This document shows, in pieces, positions 43,364-54,746 of a stretch of 64,000 nt of DNA (the stretch's first letter is position 1; every line of letters begins with the position of its first letter). Source of the DNA: Cryptomeria japonica (lineage: Eukaryota; Streptophyta; Pinopsida; Cupressales; Cupressaceae); the NCBI RefSeq assembly GCF_030272615.1, contig NC_081406.1, forward strand, positions 459,258,072 through 459,322,071, given 5' to 3'. Both the position numbers and the translations under genes were made by a program. The notes below the pieces were generated by a model. It worked only from the letters and a program-made list of their open reading frames with translations. It did not search any database and was not told the origin of the DNA.

Positions 43364-45170
43364 TCAAGTCTCTACCAGAGGGGAATAAACTCCCAATCTG
43401 TCTTTGAAGTACTCAAATGATTCCTTAGGCAAAGGTTTAGTGAAGATATCTGCAATCTTCTCTTTAGTGTTTACATAAACCAGTCTAACTTCATTTGCTT
43501 CCACCTTTTCCTTCAAAAAGTTATACTCGATAGATATGTGCTTCGTCTTAGAATGAAATACTGGATTCTTTGATATATCAATAATAGCAGAGCTATCATA
43601 GTAAATAACTACCAATTCATTACAATCCACCTTTATATCCTTCAACATTTGCTTCATCCATAGAACCTATGTATAGTTAGTAGCAGCAACAACATACTTA
43701 GCTTCAGCAGTAGATAAAGAAGTACATGACTGTTTCTTGCTAATCCATGAAACCAACTTCTATCCAAGAAAGAAAGCTCCACCAGATGTACTTTTCCTGT
43801 CATCAACATCTCTAGCCCAATCAACATTGGTATATACACATAAAGCAAAGTCATCATCCTTAGGGTACCACAAACCAAATTTTGATGTACCTTGTAAGTA
43901 TCTAAAAATTCTTTTCACCTCACTCTCATGATTTTCTCTAGGATCACTCTGAAATCTTGATATAATACAAATAGCATTCATTATGTAAGGCCTAGTCTGA
44001 GTCAAATAAAGCAGACCTCCAATCATAGATTTGTATCTTGTAGGATTTACTGGTGCAGAAACATCTTTCCCTGTCAATTTCTCACTTGTAACCATAGGAG
44101 TACTTACCAGTTTAGAATCTCCCATACCAAATTTATTCAATAATTCCCTAACATACTTAGTTTGATAGATGAAAATACCTTTGTCAATCTGAGTAAGTTG
44201 CAAACCTAAGAAAAATTTCATTTCTCCAATCATAGACATCTCAAATTCATTCTTCATATTGTTAGCAAATTCCTTACACAACTTATCTTCACCTCCAAAA
44301 TAATCTCATCAACAAATAGTTCAATAATCAATATATCATCATTAGTGATATTATAATATAAATTACTGTCAGCATTACCTTTAGTAAAACCAAGCTTCAA
44401 AAGATATTTATCCAACCTTGCCAAGCTCTGAGTGCCTATTTTAATCTATATAAAGCCTTTTTTAACCTGTAAACCATTTTTGTATCATCTGATAGTGAAA
44501 AACCATCAGGTTTCTTAATATAAACTTCCTCATCAAGATCCTCATTAAAAAACTACACACTTAACATCCATCTAATAAACCTTGTTGTTCTTATGGGAAA
44601 CATAGGCAAGAAATAATCTTACAACTTCAATCCTAGCTAGAGGTGCAAAATTCTCACCATAATCAATTCCTTCCTTCTAATAATATCCTTTACAAACCAA
44701 TTTATTTCCAAAACCCATTTAGTTCCAATAACATTCTTGTTTTTAGGTCAAGGAACTAAAGTCCATGTGTTATTATTCTAAATCTGATCTAATTCTTCTT
44801 TCATAGCTTTTGACCAATATTCACCTTTACATGCCTCAATTACTGATACGGGTTCAACTTGAGAAATTAAACATACCTCATTAGTTGCCAGTATTCTTCT
44901 TGTCATTACTCCATGGTTTTTATCCCCAATAATATGATCATCTGAATGATTCAATCTCACATACCTAGGAGTATTCTGACTCTCTGTTCCTCTTCCCGGT
45001 TCTTGAGTTACTGTAGAATTTTCTGATACTATCGGAGTAACTAGTTCAACACTCTGTTCTAGTAAAGATGCTACTAATTTAGATATAATCATTTCCCCTA
45101 TATTTTCCTTCTCATAAACTCTGATTTGACCTCTATTCATCTCATCCACCTTGACATTAGCACTCTCCAT
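43364..45170 (-). pseudogene. E6 reverse transcriptase and RNase H, broken
   Basis: Minus strand. The 45170-44778 segment leads into the reverse transcriptase (LNHSDDHIIGDKNHGVMTRR, then VSVIEACKGEYWSKAMKEEL). The catalytic part, about 44770-44280, is broken by stops; the usual F/YVDD box reads FVDE near 44310. The 43760-44281 frame carries MSMIGEMKFFLGLQL, then TQIDKGIFIYQTKYVRELL, RYKSMIGGLLYLTQTRP and VKRIFRYLQGT. The RNase H section (43364-43878) has YTNVDWARDVDDRKSTSGG, then IYYDSSAIIDISKNPVFHS, IADIFTKPLPKESFEYF and LGVYSPLVET. The family pattern is clear and inactivation is certain from stops and the altered box. Confidence 0.88.
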
Positions 45171-45428
45171 AATTCTCTGAAATCTTTTTTTATAACATCT
45201 ATATGCCTTTCTTTCATTAGAATAACCAAGAAATATGCCTTCATCACATCTAGGATTAAATTTTCCTATGATATCATCTCTCCTAATATAACATTAACTA
45301 CCAAATATTGTGAAATACTTAACTGTAGGTGTATTTCCAAACCATAATTCATAAGGTGTCTTACTGGTTTCTCCTTTGATATGTACTTTGTTGAATGTAT
45401 AAATCATCGTGCTCACAACTTCTCTCCA

Positions 45429-46200
45429 TTAGATATGAGGTAGACTAGCTTCCATCATCATTGTCTTAGCTGCATCCAAGATAGTTTTGTTCTTTCTTTC
45501 CACAACTCCATTTTGCTGAGGTGTCTGGGGAGCAGAAAATTGTCTCCTTATGCCATGCTTCTCACTAAAGTTATTAAACTCACCAGATGTGAATTCTCCA
45601 CCATGATCTGACCTCAAACATTTAATCTTCAATCCTATCTCAGTTTCCACTTTAGCCTTAAAGATTTTAAGCTTTTCAAATGCCTCAGATTTCTCCCTTA
45701 TAAAAGCAACCCACATCATTCTATAATAATCATCAATGATTAGCATGAAATATCTATCACCTTGAAAAATTTTAACTCTAGCAAAGCCACACAAATCAGT
45801 ATGAATAAGATCAAGAACATCATTAGATTGATCTTGTATACTCCTCAAAGAGGTTCTGACCTGTTTACCCATTTGACATTCTATACATACCAGATTATAG
45901 GGATTCACAATCTTAGGTATATCTCTAACTACCTAGGTAGAACTGATCTTCACAATGCAATAAAAATTCACATGATATAACCTCTTATGCTATAGCCAAC
46001 TTTCATTCATCTATGCAATCGAACATGTCTTCTCATCGAAATTTAAATGAAATATATTACCCTTTGTCTGTGTGCCTATTGCAATCTCCAAACTAGATCT
46101 GTTAGTGATTTTTCATTTTCCATCTTTGAACTGTAATTGAAATCCTTTATCCACCAATTGTCCTACACTCAAAATATTTTTCCTTAAACCTTCAATATAA
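45429..46200 (-). pseudogene. E6 integrase, broken
   Basis: Minus strand. The 159-residue frame at 45429-45908 holds the end of the zinc site (CIECQMGKQ) and the catalytic core: LIHTDLCG (first Asp), FMLIIDDYYRMMWV, LRSDHGGEFTSGEF (second Asp region) and PQQNGVVERKN (Glu). These are the DDE residues of copia integrase in the right order. The upstream zinc-binding half (45910-46200) survives only in fragments. The core is one of the better-preserved parts of E6. Confidence 0.85.
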
Positions 46201-46241
46201 TAAAAATTATTAGTATTGTTCTTACCATCCAATGATATAGT

Positions 46242-47529
46242 TCATTTTCCTTTGATCATACATGCTTTGTCATTTCCAAATCTAACTAGATCACCATCAA
46301 ATTCTTGCAAAGATAGAAACTTCCCTTTATCTCCAATTATATGATGTGAACAACCACTATCAATTACCCATTCATCCTTGTCTTCAATTTTAGCAACAAG
46401 TGCCTTCTCTTCTGGTACATTCTCTTCCAGTGTCAAAACATCTTCCTTGATAACCAAGAACACCCATTCCTTTCCATTGCTGAAACTACTAGCAAAATCT
46501 TTTGTCGGTTCGTCATTAGAATTGGAAATGCCTTCCTCATCCACTATGTAGCATGATTTGTCTTTGTTTTGCTTGTATTTATACTTGTTCTGATATCCAG
46601 GGTTAGGCTTAAAAGATCTTCTAACTCTTTCTTTAAATATTGAAATCCTTTTAGGACATCTAGATGCAAAATGACCTATCTTATTACATGTAAAACATTT
46701 AAAAGGTTTTTTCCTTCATACTTACTTCCTATCAGTCCTTTAGGTACCCTTCTAGAAAATACGGCTTCAAGTTTGTCAAACTCTTCATCTTCTCTCTTCA
46801 TATCATTTGATTCTTTTGCATACAAAGCTTTCCAATCTTGCTTGTTGTTTGATGATGTAGATGCATGAAAAGAAGGTTTAGACTTCATAGCTCCAGAAGG
46901 TCCAAATTCTTCAAGCTCTAAAGCAGATAATTTCCCAACCAAAGTATCTCTATTGACAGATGTATTAGCCATTGTCCTCAACTCATTAATTGTAGTAGCC
47001 TTCATCTTGTAAGTCAGTGGTAGGGCTCTCAGAACTTTAGAAACAATTTCATCTTCACTCAAAGTTCCAACACAACATTGAATTCCCATAACAATCTCAT
47101 TTACCCTTTCCTTGAAAGCAGTAATCCTTCCATCTTCTTCCATCTTTAGGTTCTCATATCTCACCAAGTAACCATCAAGTTTTACAATTTTAACATAAGA
47201 GTCTCCAACTTAGCCCATATAGCCCTTCCGGATGATTTGTTAGTTAATCCCATTATTTGTTGATCAAAAAGTGCACACAAGAGGGATTTTGTTGCTCTAG
47301 AATCATTCTCAAGCTCCTTATCCAAGTTTTCCGGAGGAGGATTTCCAAATGCCATATTATGAGGTGTAACACCATTTGGCGTGATCTCCCAAATCTCCTT
47401 ACCAAGACATCTCAGATGAATGTCCATCTGAATCTTCCATACTATGTAATTATTTCCATCAAGCCTAGGAATATCTCTCTGGAAGATAGCTCTAGATGAA
47501 CTGGATGAACTTGAACTGTTAGCCGCCAT
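46242..47529 (-). pseudogene. gag: E6 gag and protease, broken
   Basis: Minus strand, start at 47529: MAANSSSSSSSSRAIFQRDI, then LDGNNYIVWKIQMDIHLRC, a copia gag opening. A break at about 47170-47182 separates it from the 46676-47167 frame, which has KALYAKES, LRALPLTYKMKATTINELR and then a shift into the zinc knuckle CFTCNKIGHFASRC (about 46650-46700). The protease frame (46242-46544) contains the catalytic WVIDSGCSHHIIGD. The Ser repeat after the start is encoded by a simple TCA/AGT-type run. Frame breaks are few, but this copy cannot make the polyprotein. Confidence 0.85.
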
Positions 47530-47587
47530 AGGATCTTCCTCAAGTGGTTAATATTTTTGTAGAGAGGAGCAAAGCTCTGACACAAAT

Positions 47588-48789
47588 TGTTAGATAGCTC
47601 AAATAATCGGAAAACAACCTAGAGGAGGGGTGAATCGGTTGTCATAAATTACCAGAACATTTAGCAATTAAATCTTTAATATCGAAACCCAAAACATTAA
47701 TGCCAAAATGCTTAAGGAAAATACTGGAATATCAGTTAAACCAATTAAGCATAAACAATAATAAGAGAATAGATACCATCCACATGACACCAAGATTTAT
47801 ATGTGGAAAACTCGATAAAGGCAAAAACCACGGTGGGAATCCTACCCACAGTCAGATAATACTTCTACAATAAGTATGTGAATTACAATTGAGGGGCCTG
47901 CACTTGTAGGAAGACCAAAAACCTAGAGTGCACTACTCATCACAAAAGGAGTCTCACTGACTACATAGAAATCCAAACTACAATCCAAAATAATGAATGA
48001 ACTGCAATGATATCATCTCCTATGCCTGAGTACAGTTCCAGTTAAGATCAATACCAGAGGACTAAATCCTCTTCCATAAACCCAACTTGATCTCCATTAA
48101 TCGATCAAATCCTTTGCCTTACATTATTCACATAGATAATCTCCTAATCCCATTCCCATATGTGATCTAAAATAAGATCTTACATCATATATATACAAAC
48201 CCTTGACCATAAACAATTAGGTCAGCCACCAGACAATAAACGAATTACATAATTATAACACATGTCGGCCTTAGACCAAAAAAATAATATCCAACACATA
48301 AGACATCCCGAAAACACATCAAGAGGTCCAATCCACACATTACATTAAGCCAGTCCATAACCTAGATCAACTGGGACCCAATATAGGTTCGCATGCTAAA
48401 GAAATGATCTCCATCCACCAAGTCTCAAACATGATCACCATCAACATCCTTAATCCATACCAAAGGCTACACCAACACCACTTATGCATATCATCAAAGA
48501 TCTTCATTAAAAGATTTGTTGGTGAAACCCTCGCTGGAACAACAAATCAAAATTCCAGGCAAATAGGATAGCATCTGATCACCAGACCAAAACTAACTAA
48601 CTCAATATGAACATGAATATCATGAATAAGCCAATTCCATAACCAAACCATACCAGATACAAACCAACCAGAAACTACTCAACCTATCAGGACCAGAAGG
48701 GTGTCGATAAAGCATCCAAAACAACTAGTGTTGACATTAATGAGAAAACATCAATGCAACACATAATCAATTCCTCTAAATGGCCAACA
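47588..48789 (-). repeat. E6 5' LTR
   Basis: 1202 bp; on the minus strand it starts TGTTGGCCATTTAGAGG and ends GAGCTATCTAACA. It carries the GATTCACCCCTCCTCTAGG-type 3' end seen in all copia LTRs of this window, and a TTTGTATATATATGATG TATA-like region near 48190. Confidence 0.85.
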
Positions 48790-48863
48790 AATTTCTCAAC
48801 CGAGGTTTGACTAAGGCAAACCCCTATCCACAACCCTTCTTCCCTTTGTTTCTATGTGCAAGT

Positions 48864-51800
48864 TGTTAGGTCCTGGAGGCAACTGAGAGGGGGGGGGGGG
48901 GTGAATCAGTTGTCAAATAAATTCAAACCAAAACAACTTAACCAAACTTAATGCTTAATACTGATAAACCAAACTTAATGCCAGTAGACTGTTTATCATT
49001 TAATTGCAGTACCGGTAAATATTAATGCATGAAATAGAAAGACAATATCATCCACAACACATAACACCAATATTTGTACATGGAAACCCTATAAGGGGAA
49101 AAACCATGGTGGGAAACATTACCCACAATTAGATGATACTACTGCAAATAGTTGCACATGCAGAAAGGCCAACCGCCTAGAGCTCACTACTCAAACACAA
49201 ACGGGAGTCACACTAACTACAATTGGATGGTTAAATCCAATAATGATGTACTACTTAAAATAACATCTTCATATGCTAGATTCAGTATCGGTGTAGTTCT
49301 GATATGTCTTCACAAAAACCTTCCTTCAACCTTCAAATGATGTTTGCGTGTATTGCTCTTCTTATTCTCACATATACCTTAATACAAATATTTTTCCCAA
49401 TTGCATATCGATCTTACAAATAAGATCTTACATATATACCAAAACCTAGGACCAAAATGTATAGGTCGGCTTTACAAAAGATATTACAATAAAATAATTT
49501 ACAATTAAATCAATACCCAATGCAATATCCAATTCAACACATCAGCTTAATGAATTTACAACAATAATAAATCATCTCCATAGCATGTCGTGCTGATCTG
49601 GAATAGATAGGTCTACTGGTGTTTATCCTCGACCTATTTGCCGATAACAACAAATATGGAAACACGAATATACCAATGAACAAATCTCCAAGACAAACTG
49701 TCCAAATGATGTGTTCAATATAACCAAGTGTTTTCCATATCATTTCAAGTGTCGGTGAACAATATATCCTGCCAGTGAATAAGATACTAGTGACTGTGCA
49801 TAAAGTCACTTGCTTGCCAGTGAACATTGCCAAATCTCCAAGTGCCAATAGGCTTGACCAGAGTTGATAAGTGTTGATATCAATGACAAAAACATATCGA
49901 CATATCCAAAACACCAACAATCTCCCCCTTTGGCATTGATGGCAACATAGGATGGAAAAACCATCAAAGTGCTAAAACAGAAATGCCAAAACAAACAATA
50001 TAACCAGAGATCAGAATTTAGAGAGTAATCAATCTCTCCCAAAATAAAAATCTCTCCCCAAGAGATAAAGTCTCTCCCCCTAGGAGTGACATGTGATTTT
50101 CCATATCAATCTCTCCCCCTTTGACATCAAATTCCAAAGCAATACAAAAACTAGGTTCAAATACAAAATACCAACGTATTCAGTATACCAACTAATCCCC
50201 CTGAGAAGTAGCTCTCCTCATCAAAACCGAAGTACAAGATTTCTCTATTAGTTCTGTCAGTTGATGACAAACATCAACTGTCTAAGTTTCTACCGGTGGG
50301 GGTATGACCCCAAGCTATTCTCTGAGATATTCAAAAGTCTCCTTAGGCAAAGACTTAGTGAAAATATCCGCAATCTACTCTTTAGTATTCACATAGACCA
50401 GTTTTACTTCTTTTGCTTCAACATTCTCTTTTAGAAAATTCAGTTTGATAGAGACATGTTTAGGTTTAAAATGTAGTACCAGATTCTTAGATATATCAAT
50501 TGTTGTTATATTATCACAATAGATATTTATAGGTTCTTTGCATTTTACCTTTATGTCCTTCAACATTTGCTTAAGACATAATACCTGTGGATAGTTAGTT
50601 GCTACTGCAACATATTCTGATTCTGCTATTGATAAAGATGTGCAACTTTGTTTCTTACTCAACCAAGAAATTAATATGCTTCCAAGAAAAAATGCTCTGC
50701 CGGTGGTGCTTTTTCTGTCATCTACATCTCCTGCCCAATTTGCATCTGTGTATGCACATAATTCAAAGTTTTCATCTCTAGGATACCATAGACAAATATT
50801 TATAGTGCCTTGTAAGTACCGAAAAATCCTTTTTACTACTGATTCATGATTTTCTTTGGGATTACTCTGAAAAATTGAAACAATACATACTGTATTCATA
50901 ATATCAGGTCTTGTTTGTGTCAAATACAATAGACCTCCTATCATAGATTTGTACCTAGTCAGATTAACAGGTGTAGATTCATCCCTTAGTGATAATTTAT
51001 CAGTTGTAGTCATAGGTGTGCTTACCAGTTTAGAGTTTTCCATCACAAATTTCTTTAGTAACTCCTTTAAGTACTTAGATTGACTCAAGAATATACCTTT
51101 ATCAGTTTGTGAAATCTATAATCCTAAAAAGAATTTTATCTCTCCAATCATAGACATTTCAAATTGTTGCTGCATTTCAATAGAAAAGTCTTTACACAAA
51201 CCATCTTCTCCTCCAAAGATTATATCATGAACAAAAACTTCTATAACCAAGATGTCATCATTAGTCACTTTATAGTATAAGTTTCTATCAACATTACCTT
51301 TAGAAAAACCAATCTTCAAAAGATATTTATCCAATCTAGCATACCAAGCTCTTGGAGCTTGCTTCAACCTATACAAAGCTTTCCTTAACCTGTAAACCAT
51401 ATCTTTGTTATCTGTCAAAGAAAATCCATTAGGTTTCTCAATGTAAACTTCTTCTTCAAGATCTCCATTCAAAAATGCACATTTAATATCCATTTGATAT
51501 ACTTTGTATTTCTTGTGTGCTACAAAAGCCAAGAATAATTTGACTACCTCAATTTTGGCTACCGGTGCAAAGCTTTCATTGTAATCAATTCCTTCTTTCT
51601 ATGAATATCCCTTACATACTAGTCTTTCTTTATTTCCGATTACCTTACCATATTCATTGAGTTTGTTTCTGAATACCCATTTTGTTCCAATTACATTTTT
51701 GTCTTTAGGTCGGGGAACTAATGTCCATGTGTTATTCTTCTCAATTTGTTTTAATTCTTCTTCCATAGCTTTAATCTAGTGTTTATCTTCACATCCCTCA

Positions 51801-52917
51801 TTAATTGATGCTGGTTCAATTTGAGAAATAAGACATACCAATTATTAGGTCCCGGAGGCAACTAAGAGGGGGGGGGAGTGAATCAGTTGTCAAATAAATT
51901 CAAACCAAAACAACTTAACCAAACTTAATGCTTAATACCAGTAAACCAAACTTAATGCCAATAGATAGTTTATCGGTTAATTGCAGTACCGGTAAAGATT
52001 AATGCATGAAATAGAAAGACAATATCATCCACAACACATAACACCAATATTTGTACATGGAAACCCTTTAAGGGGAAAAACCATAGTGGGAAACCTTACC
52101 CACAATCAGATGATACTACTACATATAGTATGTGTATACAATAGGGGGTCTACACATGCAAAAAGGCCAAGCACTTAGAGCTCACTGCTCAAACACAAAT
52201 GGGAGTCACGTTGACTACAATTGGATGGTTAAATCCAATAATGATGTACTGCTTAAAATAACATCTTCATATGCTGGATTCAATACCAGTGTAGTTCTGA
52301 TATGTCTTCACAAAAACCTTCCTTCAACCTTCAAATGATGTCTGTGTGTATTGTTGTTCTTATTCTCGCATATACCTTTATACAAATATTTTTGCCAATC
52401 GCATATTGATCTTACAAATAAGATCTTACATATATACCAAAAGCTAGGACCAAAATGTGTAGGTCGACTTTACAAAAGATATTACAATAAAAAAATTTAC
52501 AATTAAATCAATAACCAATGCAATATCTGATTCAACATGTTGTCTTAATGCATTTACAACAATAATAAATCATCTCCATAGCATGTCTTGCTGATTTGGA
52601 ATAGATAGGCTTGTCGGTGTTTATCTTGGACCTATTTGGCGGTAACAACAAATATGCAAACAAGAATATACCAATGAACAAATCTCTAAGAAAAACTATC
52701 CAAATGATGTCTTCGACATAACCAAGTGTTTTCCATGTCATTTCAAGTGCCACTGAATAATATATCCTGCCGATGAATAAGATACCAATGACTGTGCATA
52801 AAGTCACTTGCTTGCCGGTGAACATTCCCAAATCTCCAAGTGCTAGTAGGCTTGACTAGAGTTGATAAGTGTTTAAATCAATGAAAAAACCATATCAACA
52901 TATCTAAAATACTAACA
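48864..52917 (-). mobile_element. E7: copia element reduced to LTRs plus reverse transcriptase/RNase H
   Basis: Minus-strand element with exact target duplication CAAGT (48859-48863 and 52918-52922). LTRs are 48864-49919 and 51844-52917 (1056 and 1074 bp). The internal part is only 1.9 kb: gag, protease and integrase are missing, and the 5' LTR end is followed by ATTGGTAT, the first bases of a primer site, fused straight into pol. A purine tract, ATGCCAAAGGGGGAGAT on the minus strand (49920-49936), precedes the 3' LTR. It inserted into the E8 LTR independently of E6. Confidence 0.88.
50282..51843 (-). pseudogene. E7 reverse transcriptase and RNase H, broken
   Basis: Minus strand. It begins in the linker before the reverse transcriptase (WIKAMEEELKQIEKN-like, near 51770), continues through ESFAPVAKIEVVKLFLAF and VYQMDIKCAFLNGDLEEEVY, and reaches LYRLKQAPRAWYARLDKYLL. 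The catalytic box is EVFVHDIIFGGED, with the first Asp of FVDD changed to His (near 51225), so it is dead regardless of stops. RNase H motifs follow: YTDANWAGDVDDRKSTTGR, AESEYVAVAT, IYCDNITTIDISKN. It ends at a TAG at 50282. Stops lie near 51115 and 50370. It is closely related to E6, A and B. Confidence 0.88.
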
Positions 52918-53004
52918 CAAGTTGTAGGTGCGTGATTGTAATTGTAAGTTTAGGATTCGTTTGCAAAGATGGAAAAACCCTTTTCGTCTCACGGATTTTT
53001 CGAA

Positions 53005-53031
53005 GGACCATGCATAACTTATGCACGGTCC
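53005..53031 (+). promoter_or_regulatory. Hairpin module, E8 LTR copy
   Basis: Outer arms GGACC and GGTCC and inner arms TGCATAA and TTATGCA pair around a single C, with one unpaired base on each side. It is preceded by TTTTTCGAA, as in E1. The middle stem has no sequence similarity to the E1 stem yet pairs even better. Confidence 0.75.
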
Positions 53032-53377
53032 TGATGAATTTTCTCTAAATTTATAGGGAAAGTCTTTATAAGTCTAAATACCTCAGATCCAAAGTTACAG
53101 TGTGATCTCGAATCGGTAGCTCCTTATTTCACCCATTTTGTCTTCATTTTTTGCATAGTCAACAAGTCAACTCTTCTACTTACAAAAGAGGATAAATTGC
53201 ATTGCACCCTTGAAATTCACTTAGTATTTAGATCCTTATTCACTCTAGGGTTTGGATCTAGTGAATTCAACCCCTCTTTTAAATGTAAAGTATCTCCCAA
53301 GTGAAAATCATCCTAGTGATTTCCTTTCTCTCTCCTAGGTGGGGAATCACTAGGGTTCAATTTTCCACTTTACATTT

Positions 53378-53394
53378 TGGTGAACCCAACATCC
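53378..53394 (+). promoter_or_regulatory. E8 primer-binding site (tRNA-Trp type)
   Basis: TGGTGAACCCAACATCC, three bases after the LTR end at 53374. It matches the E1 site at its first ten bases, then diverges by CG loss and a short gap. Confidence 0.65.
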
Positions 53395-53788
53395 TATATC
53401 TTAATTTTGATTTCTTATTTGTTAGATCTGAATAATTGCAATGTGAACTTTAAAATTTCATTTCCGAGTTTGATCTTTTGCAAAATTTAGAGGTTAATTG
53501 CATAAAAACCCTAATTTTTCATTTTGAGGAAATTAAGCATGTGAAATATATAATTTTTATTGTTTGTTTCACATCTGATTTCTATTTCAAATTTGCAATT
53601 AAAATTAGTCTTTTTATTATAAAAATTAAGTGGTTAAACAGTAAAACCCTAAATTTTAAGGGATCTCCTATTTTGACCTTTGACTGCTTATTTGATCTAT
53701 CTAAACATCTCCAAACCAGACAATTTTCTGGAATCCGTAGTAGAATCACAATATATTTCATCTCTAAAAAATTTCATAAATGTTTGTC

Positions 53789-53815
53789 GGACCATGCATA
53801 ATTTATGCACAGTCC
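53789..53815 (+). promoter_or_regulatory. Hairpin module, E8 leader copy 1
   Basis: GGAC/GTCC outer arms and TGCATAA/TTATGCA inner arms around a single T, followed by TTGACATTTATTCTAAAATT, the E8 counterpart of the GACATTTTTTCCGAAATTT frame in E1. Confidence 0.7.
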
Positions 53816-54400
53816 TTGACATTTATTCTAAAATTTGGGAGTTGGATTTGACTGTATTTTACTGCTTAAATCCAAAGATTTGGTTGATTCTATCAATTTT
53901 TAAACCTCCTAAGGTCTAAAAAAAAATCAAAATTGCATGTCTGATTTCCTTGCAATTTACAAAAAATCTAGATTTGAAATTGAACTTGTGCAAAATTTGG
54001 ATCTTAATTCAATTTTTTAGATTTATCATTATTTTCAGATTTGTCTTCTTACTAAAAATATTCAAAATTTCAATTCCCTCCTTTTGGCAAAATTTCAAAA
54101 TCAATTGGTTAGGATCTAAAACCCTAATTTTTAAATTAAATTGGAGTTTGTGCAAATTTCAATCAAATTCATTAATTTTTAGTCCTCTAAACATTTTCCA
54201 AGTTGGCCCTATCCATTAGGTTTGGTATTCTTCAAAATTTTCTTTCAATTCATCATATTTCACAAAACCCTAATTAGGTCATATTTCAACATTCTGAGCT
54301 TAAATTCACCTATCTATAGATCATTAACTCACTAAATTTTTTGGAATTAGTAATAAAATCATCGTATCTATCATCCCTAAAAAATTCAAAAGAGTTGAAG

Positions 54401-54427
54401 GGATCATGCATAACTTACGCACAGTCC
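54401..54427 (+). promoter_or_regulatory. Hairpin module, E8 leader copy 2
   Basis: GGA/TCC outer arms and TGCATAA/TTACGCA inner arms (one G-T wobble), preceded by ATCATCCCTAAAAAATTC and followed by CTGAAATTTTGGGAG. Same relative position as the second leader copy in E1. Confidence 0.65.
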
Positions 54428-54746
54428 TTGGCTTTTTTCCTGAAATTTTGGGAGACTGTTAGACTATGTTTTACTGCTCAATTCTAGAAAATTGGTTGAT
54501 TTTGTTGAATTTTGTTCCCTCTAACATTAAAAATAATCTCCACTTTCAACATTCAATTTTCAAGATATAGTTTAAAATTAAGTGGTTAATTAAGAACAAC
54601 CCTAATTTTAAATTAAAAAATTTCAATTCAACAATTTTGAATTTATAAAATTAACAGATTTTTCAGGACACCCTAATTTTAATTTTCAATCTCTTTTGGA
54701 TAATTATCATCATTCCTATAAATTACACCATTCCTTCTTTAAATCA

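Larger units (their letters stand above)
35696..48789 (-). mobile_element. E6: Ty1/copia element, minus strand, with nested E5/E4
   Basis: Bounded by TGTTAG...CCAACA LTR ends, with imperfect target duplication AATTC (35691-35695) and AATTT (48790-48794). The 5' LTR is 47588-48789; the 3' LTR is 35696-42947, split by E5 at 35866-41685 and lengthened by a 179-bp tandem duplication. Without the insertion it is about 7.3 kb. The minus-strand order is gag, protease, integrase, reverse transcriptase, RNase H, the order that defines copia. The primer site ATTTGTGTCAGAGC lies next to the 5' LTR at 47574-47587 and is a decayed initiator-Met type. All genes are broken. Confidence 0.88.
35007..54746 (+). 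mobile_element. E8: gypsy-type element related to E1, 5' LTR split by nested insertions
   Basis: The LTR can be assembled from three pieces, 35007-35695, 48790-48863 and 52918-53374 (about 1.2 kb in all), separated by copia elements E6 and E7. It starts TGTAGCATCATAAAATTGCA and ends TTCCACTTTACA, paralleling the E1 LTR. Shared features include the GTTTGACCTAAAGGCAAACC-like block and the Ty3-style leader. A TATA-like AGTATAAAAGGGG is at about 35356. After the LTR come a primer site and a leader with two hairpin modules. The element is then cut at about 54747 by copia sequence, so gag and the 3' LTR are missing. The host LTR makes this the oldest layer of the nest. Confidence 0.8.
53395..54746 (+). 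other. E8 leader, no gene
   Basis: AT-rich untranslated leader resembling that of E1, with two hairpin modules. Open frames here are short and have no motif. It is cut at about 54747, where copia coding sequence begins without an LTR or target duplication. Confidence 0.7.
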
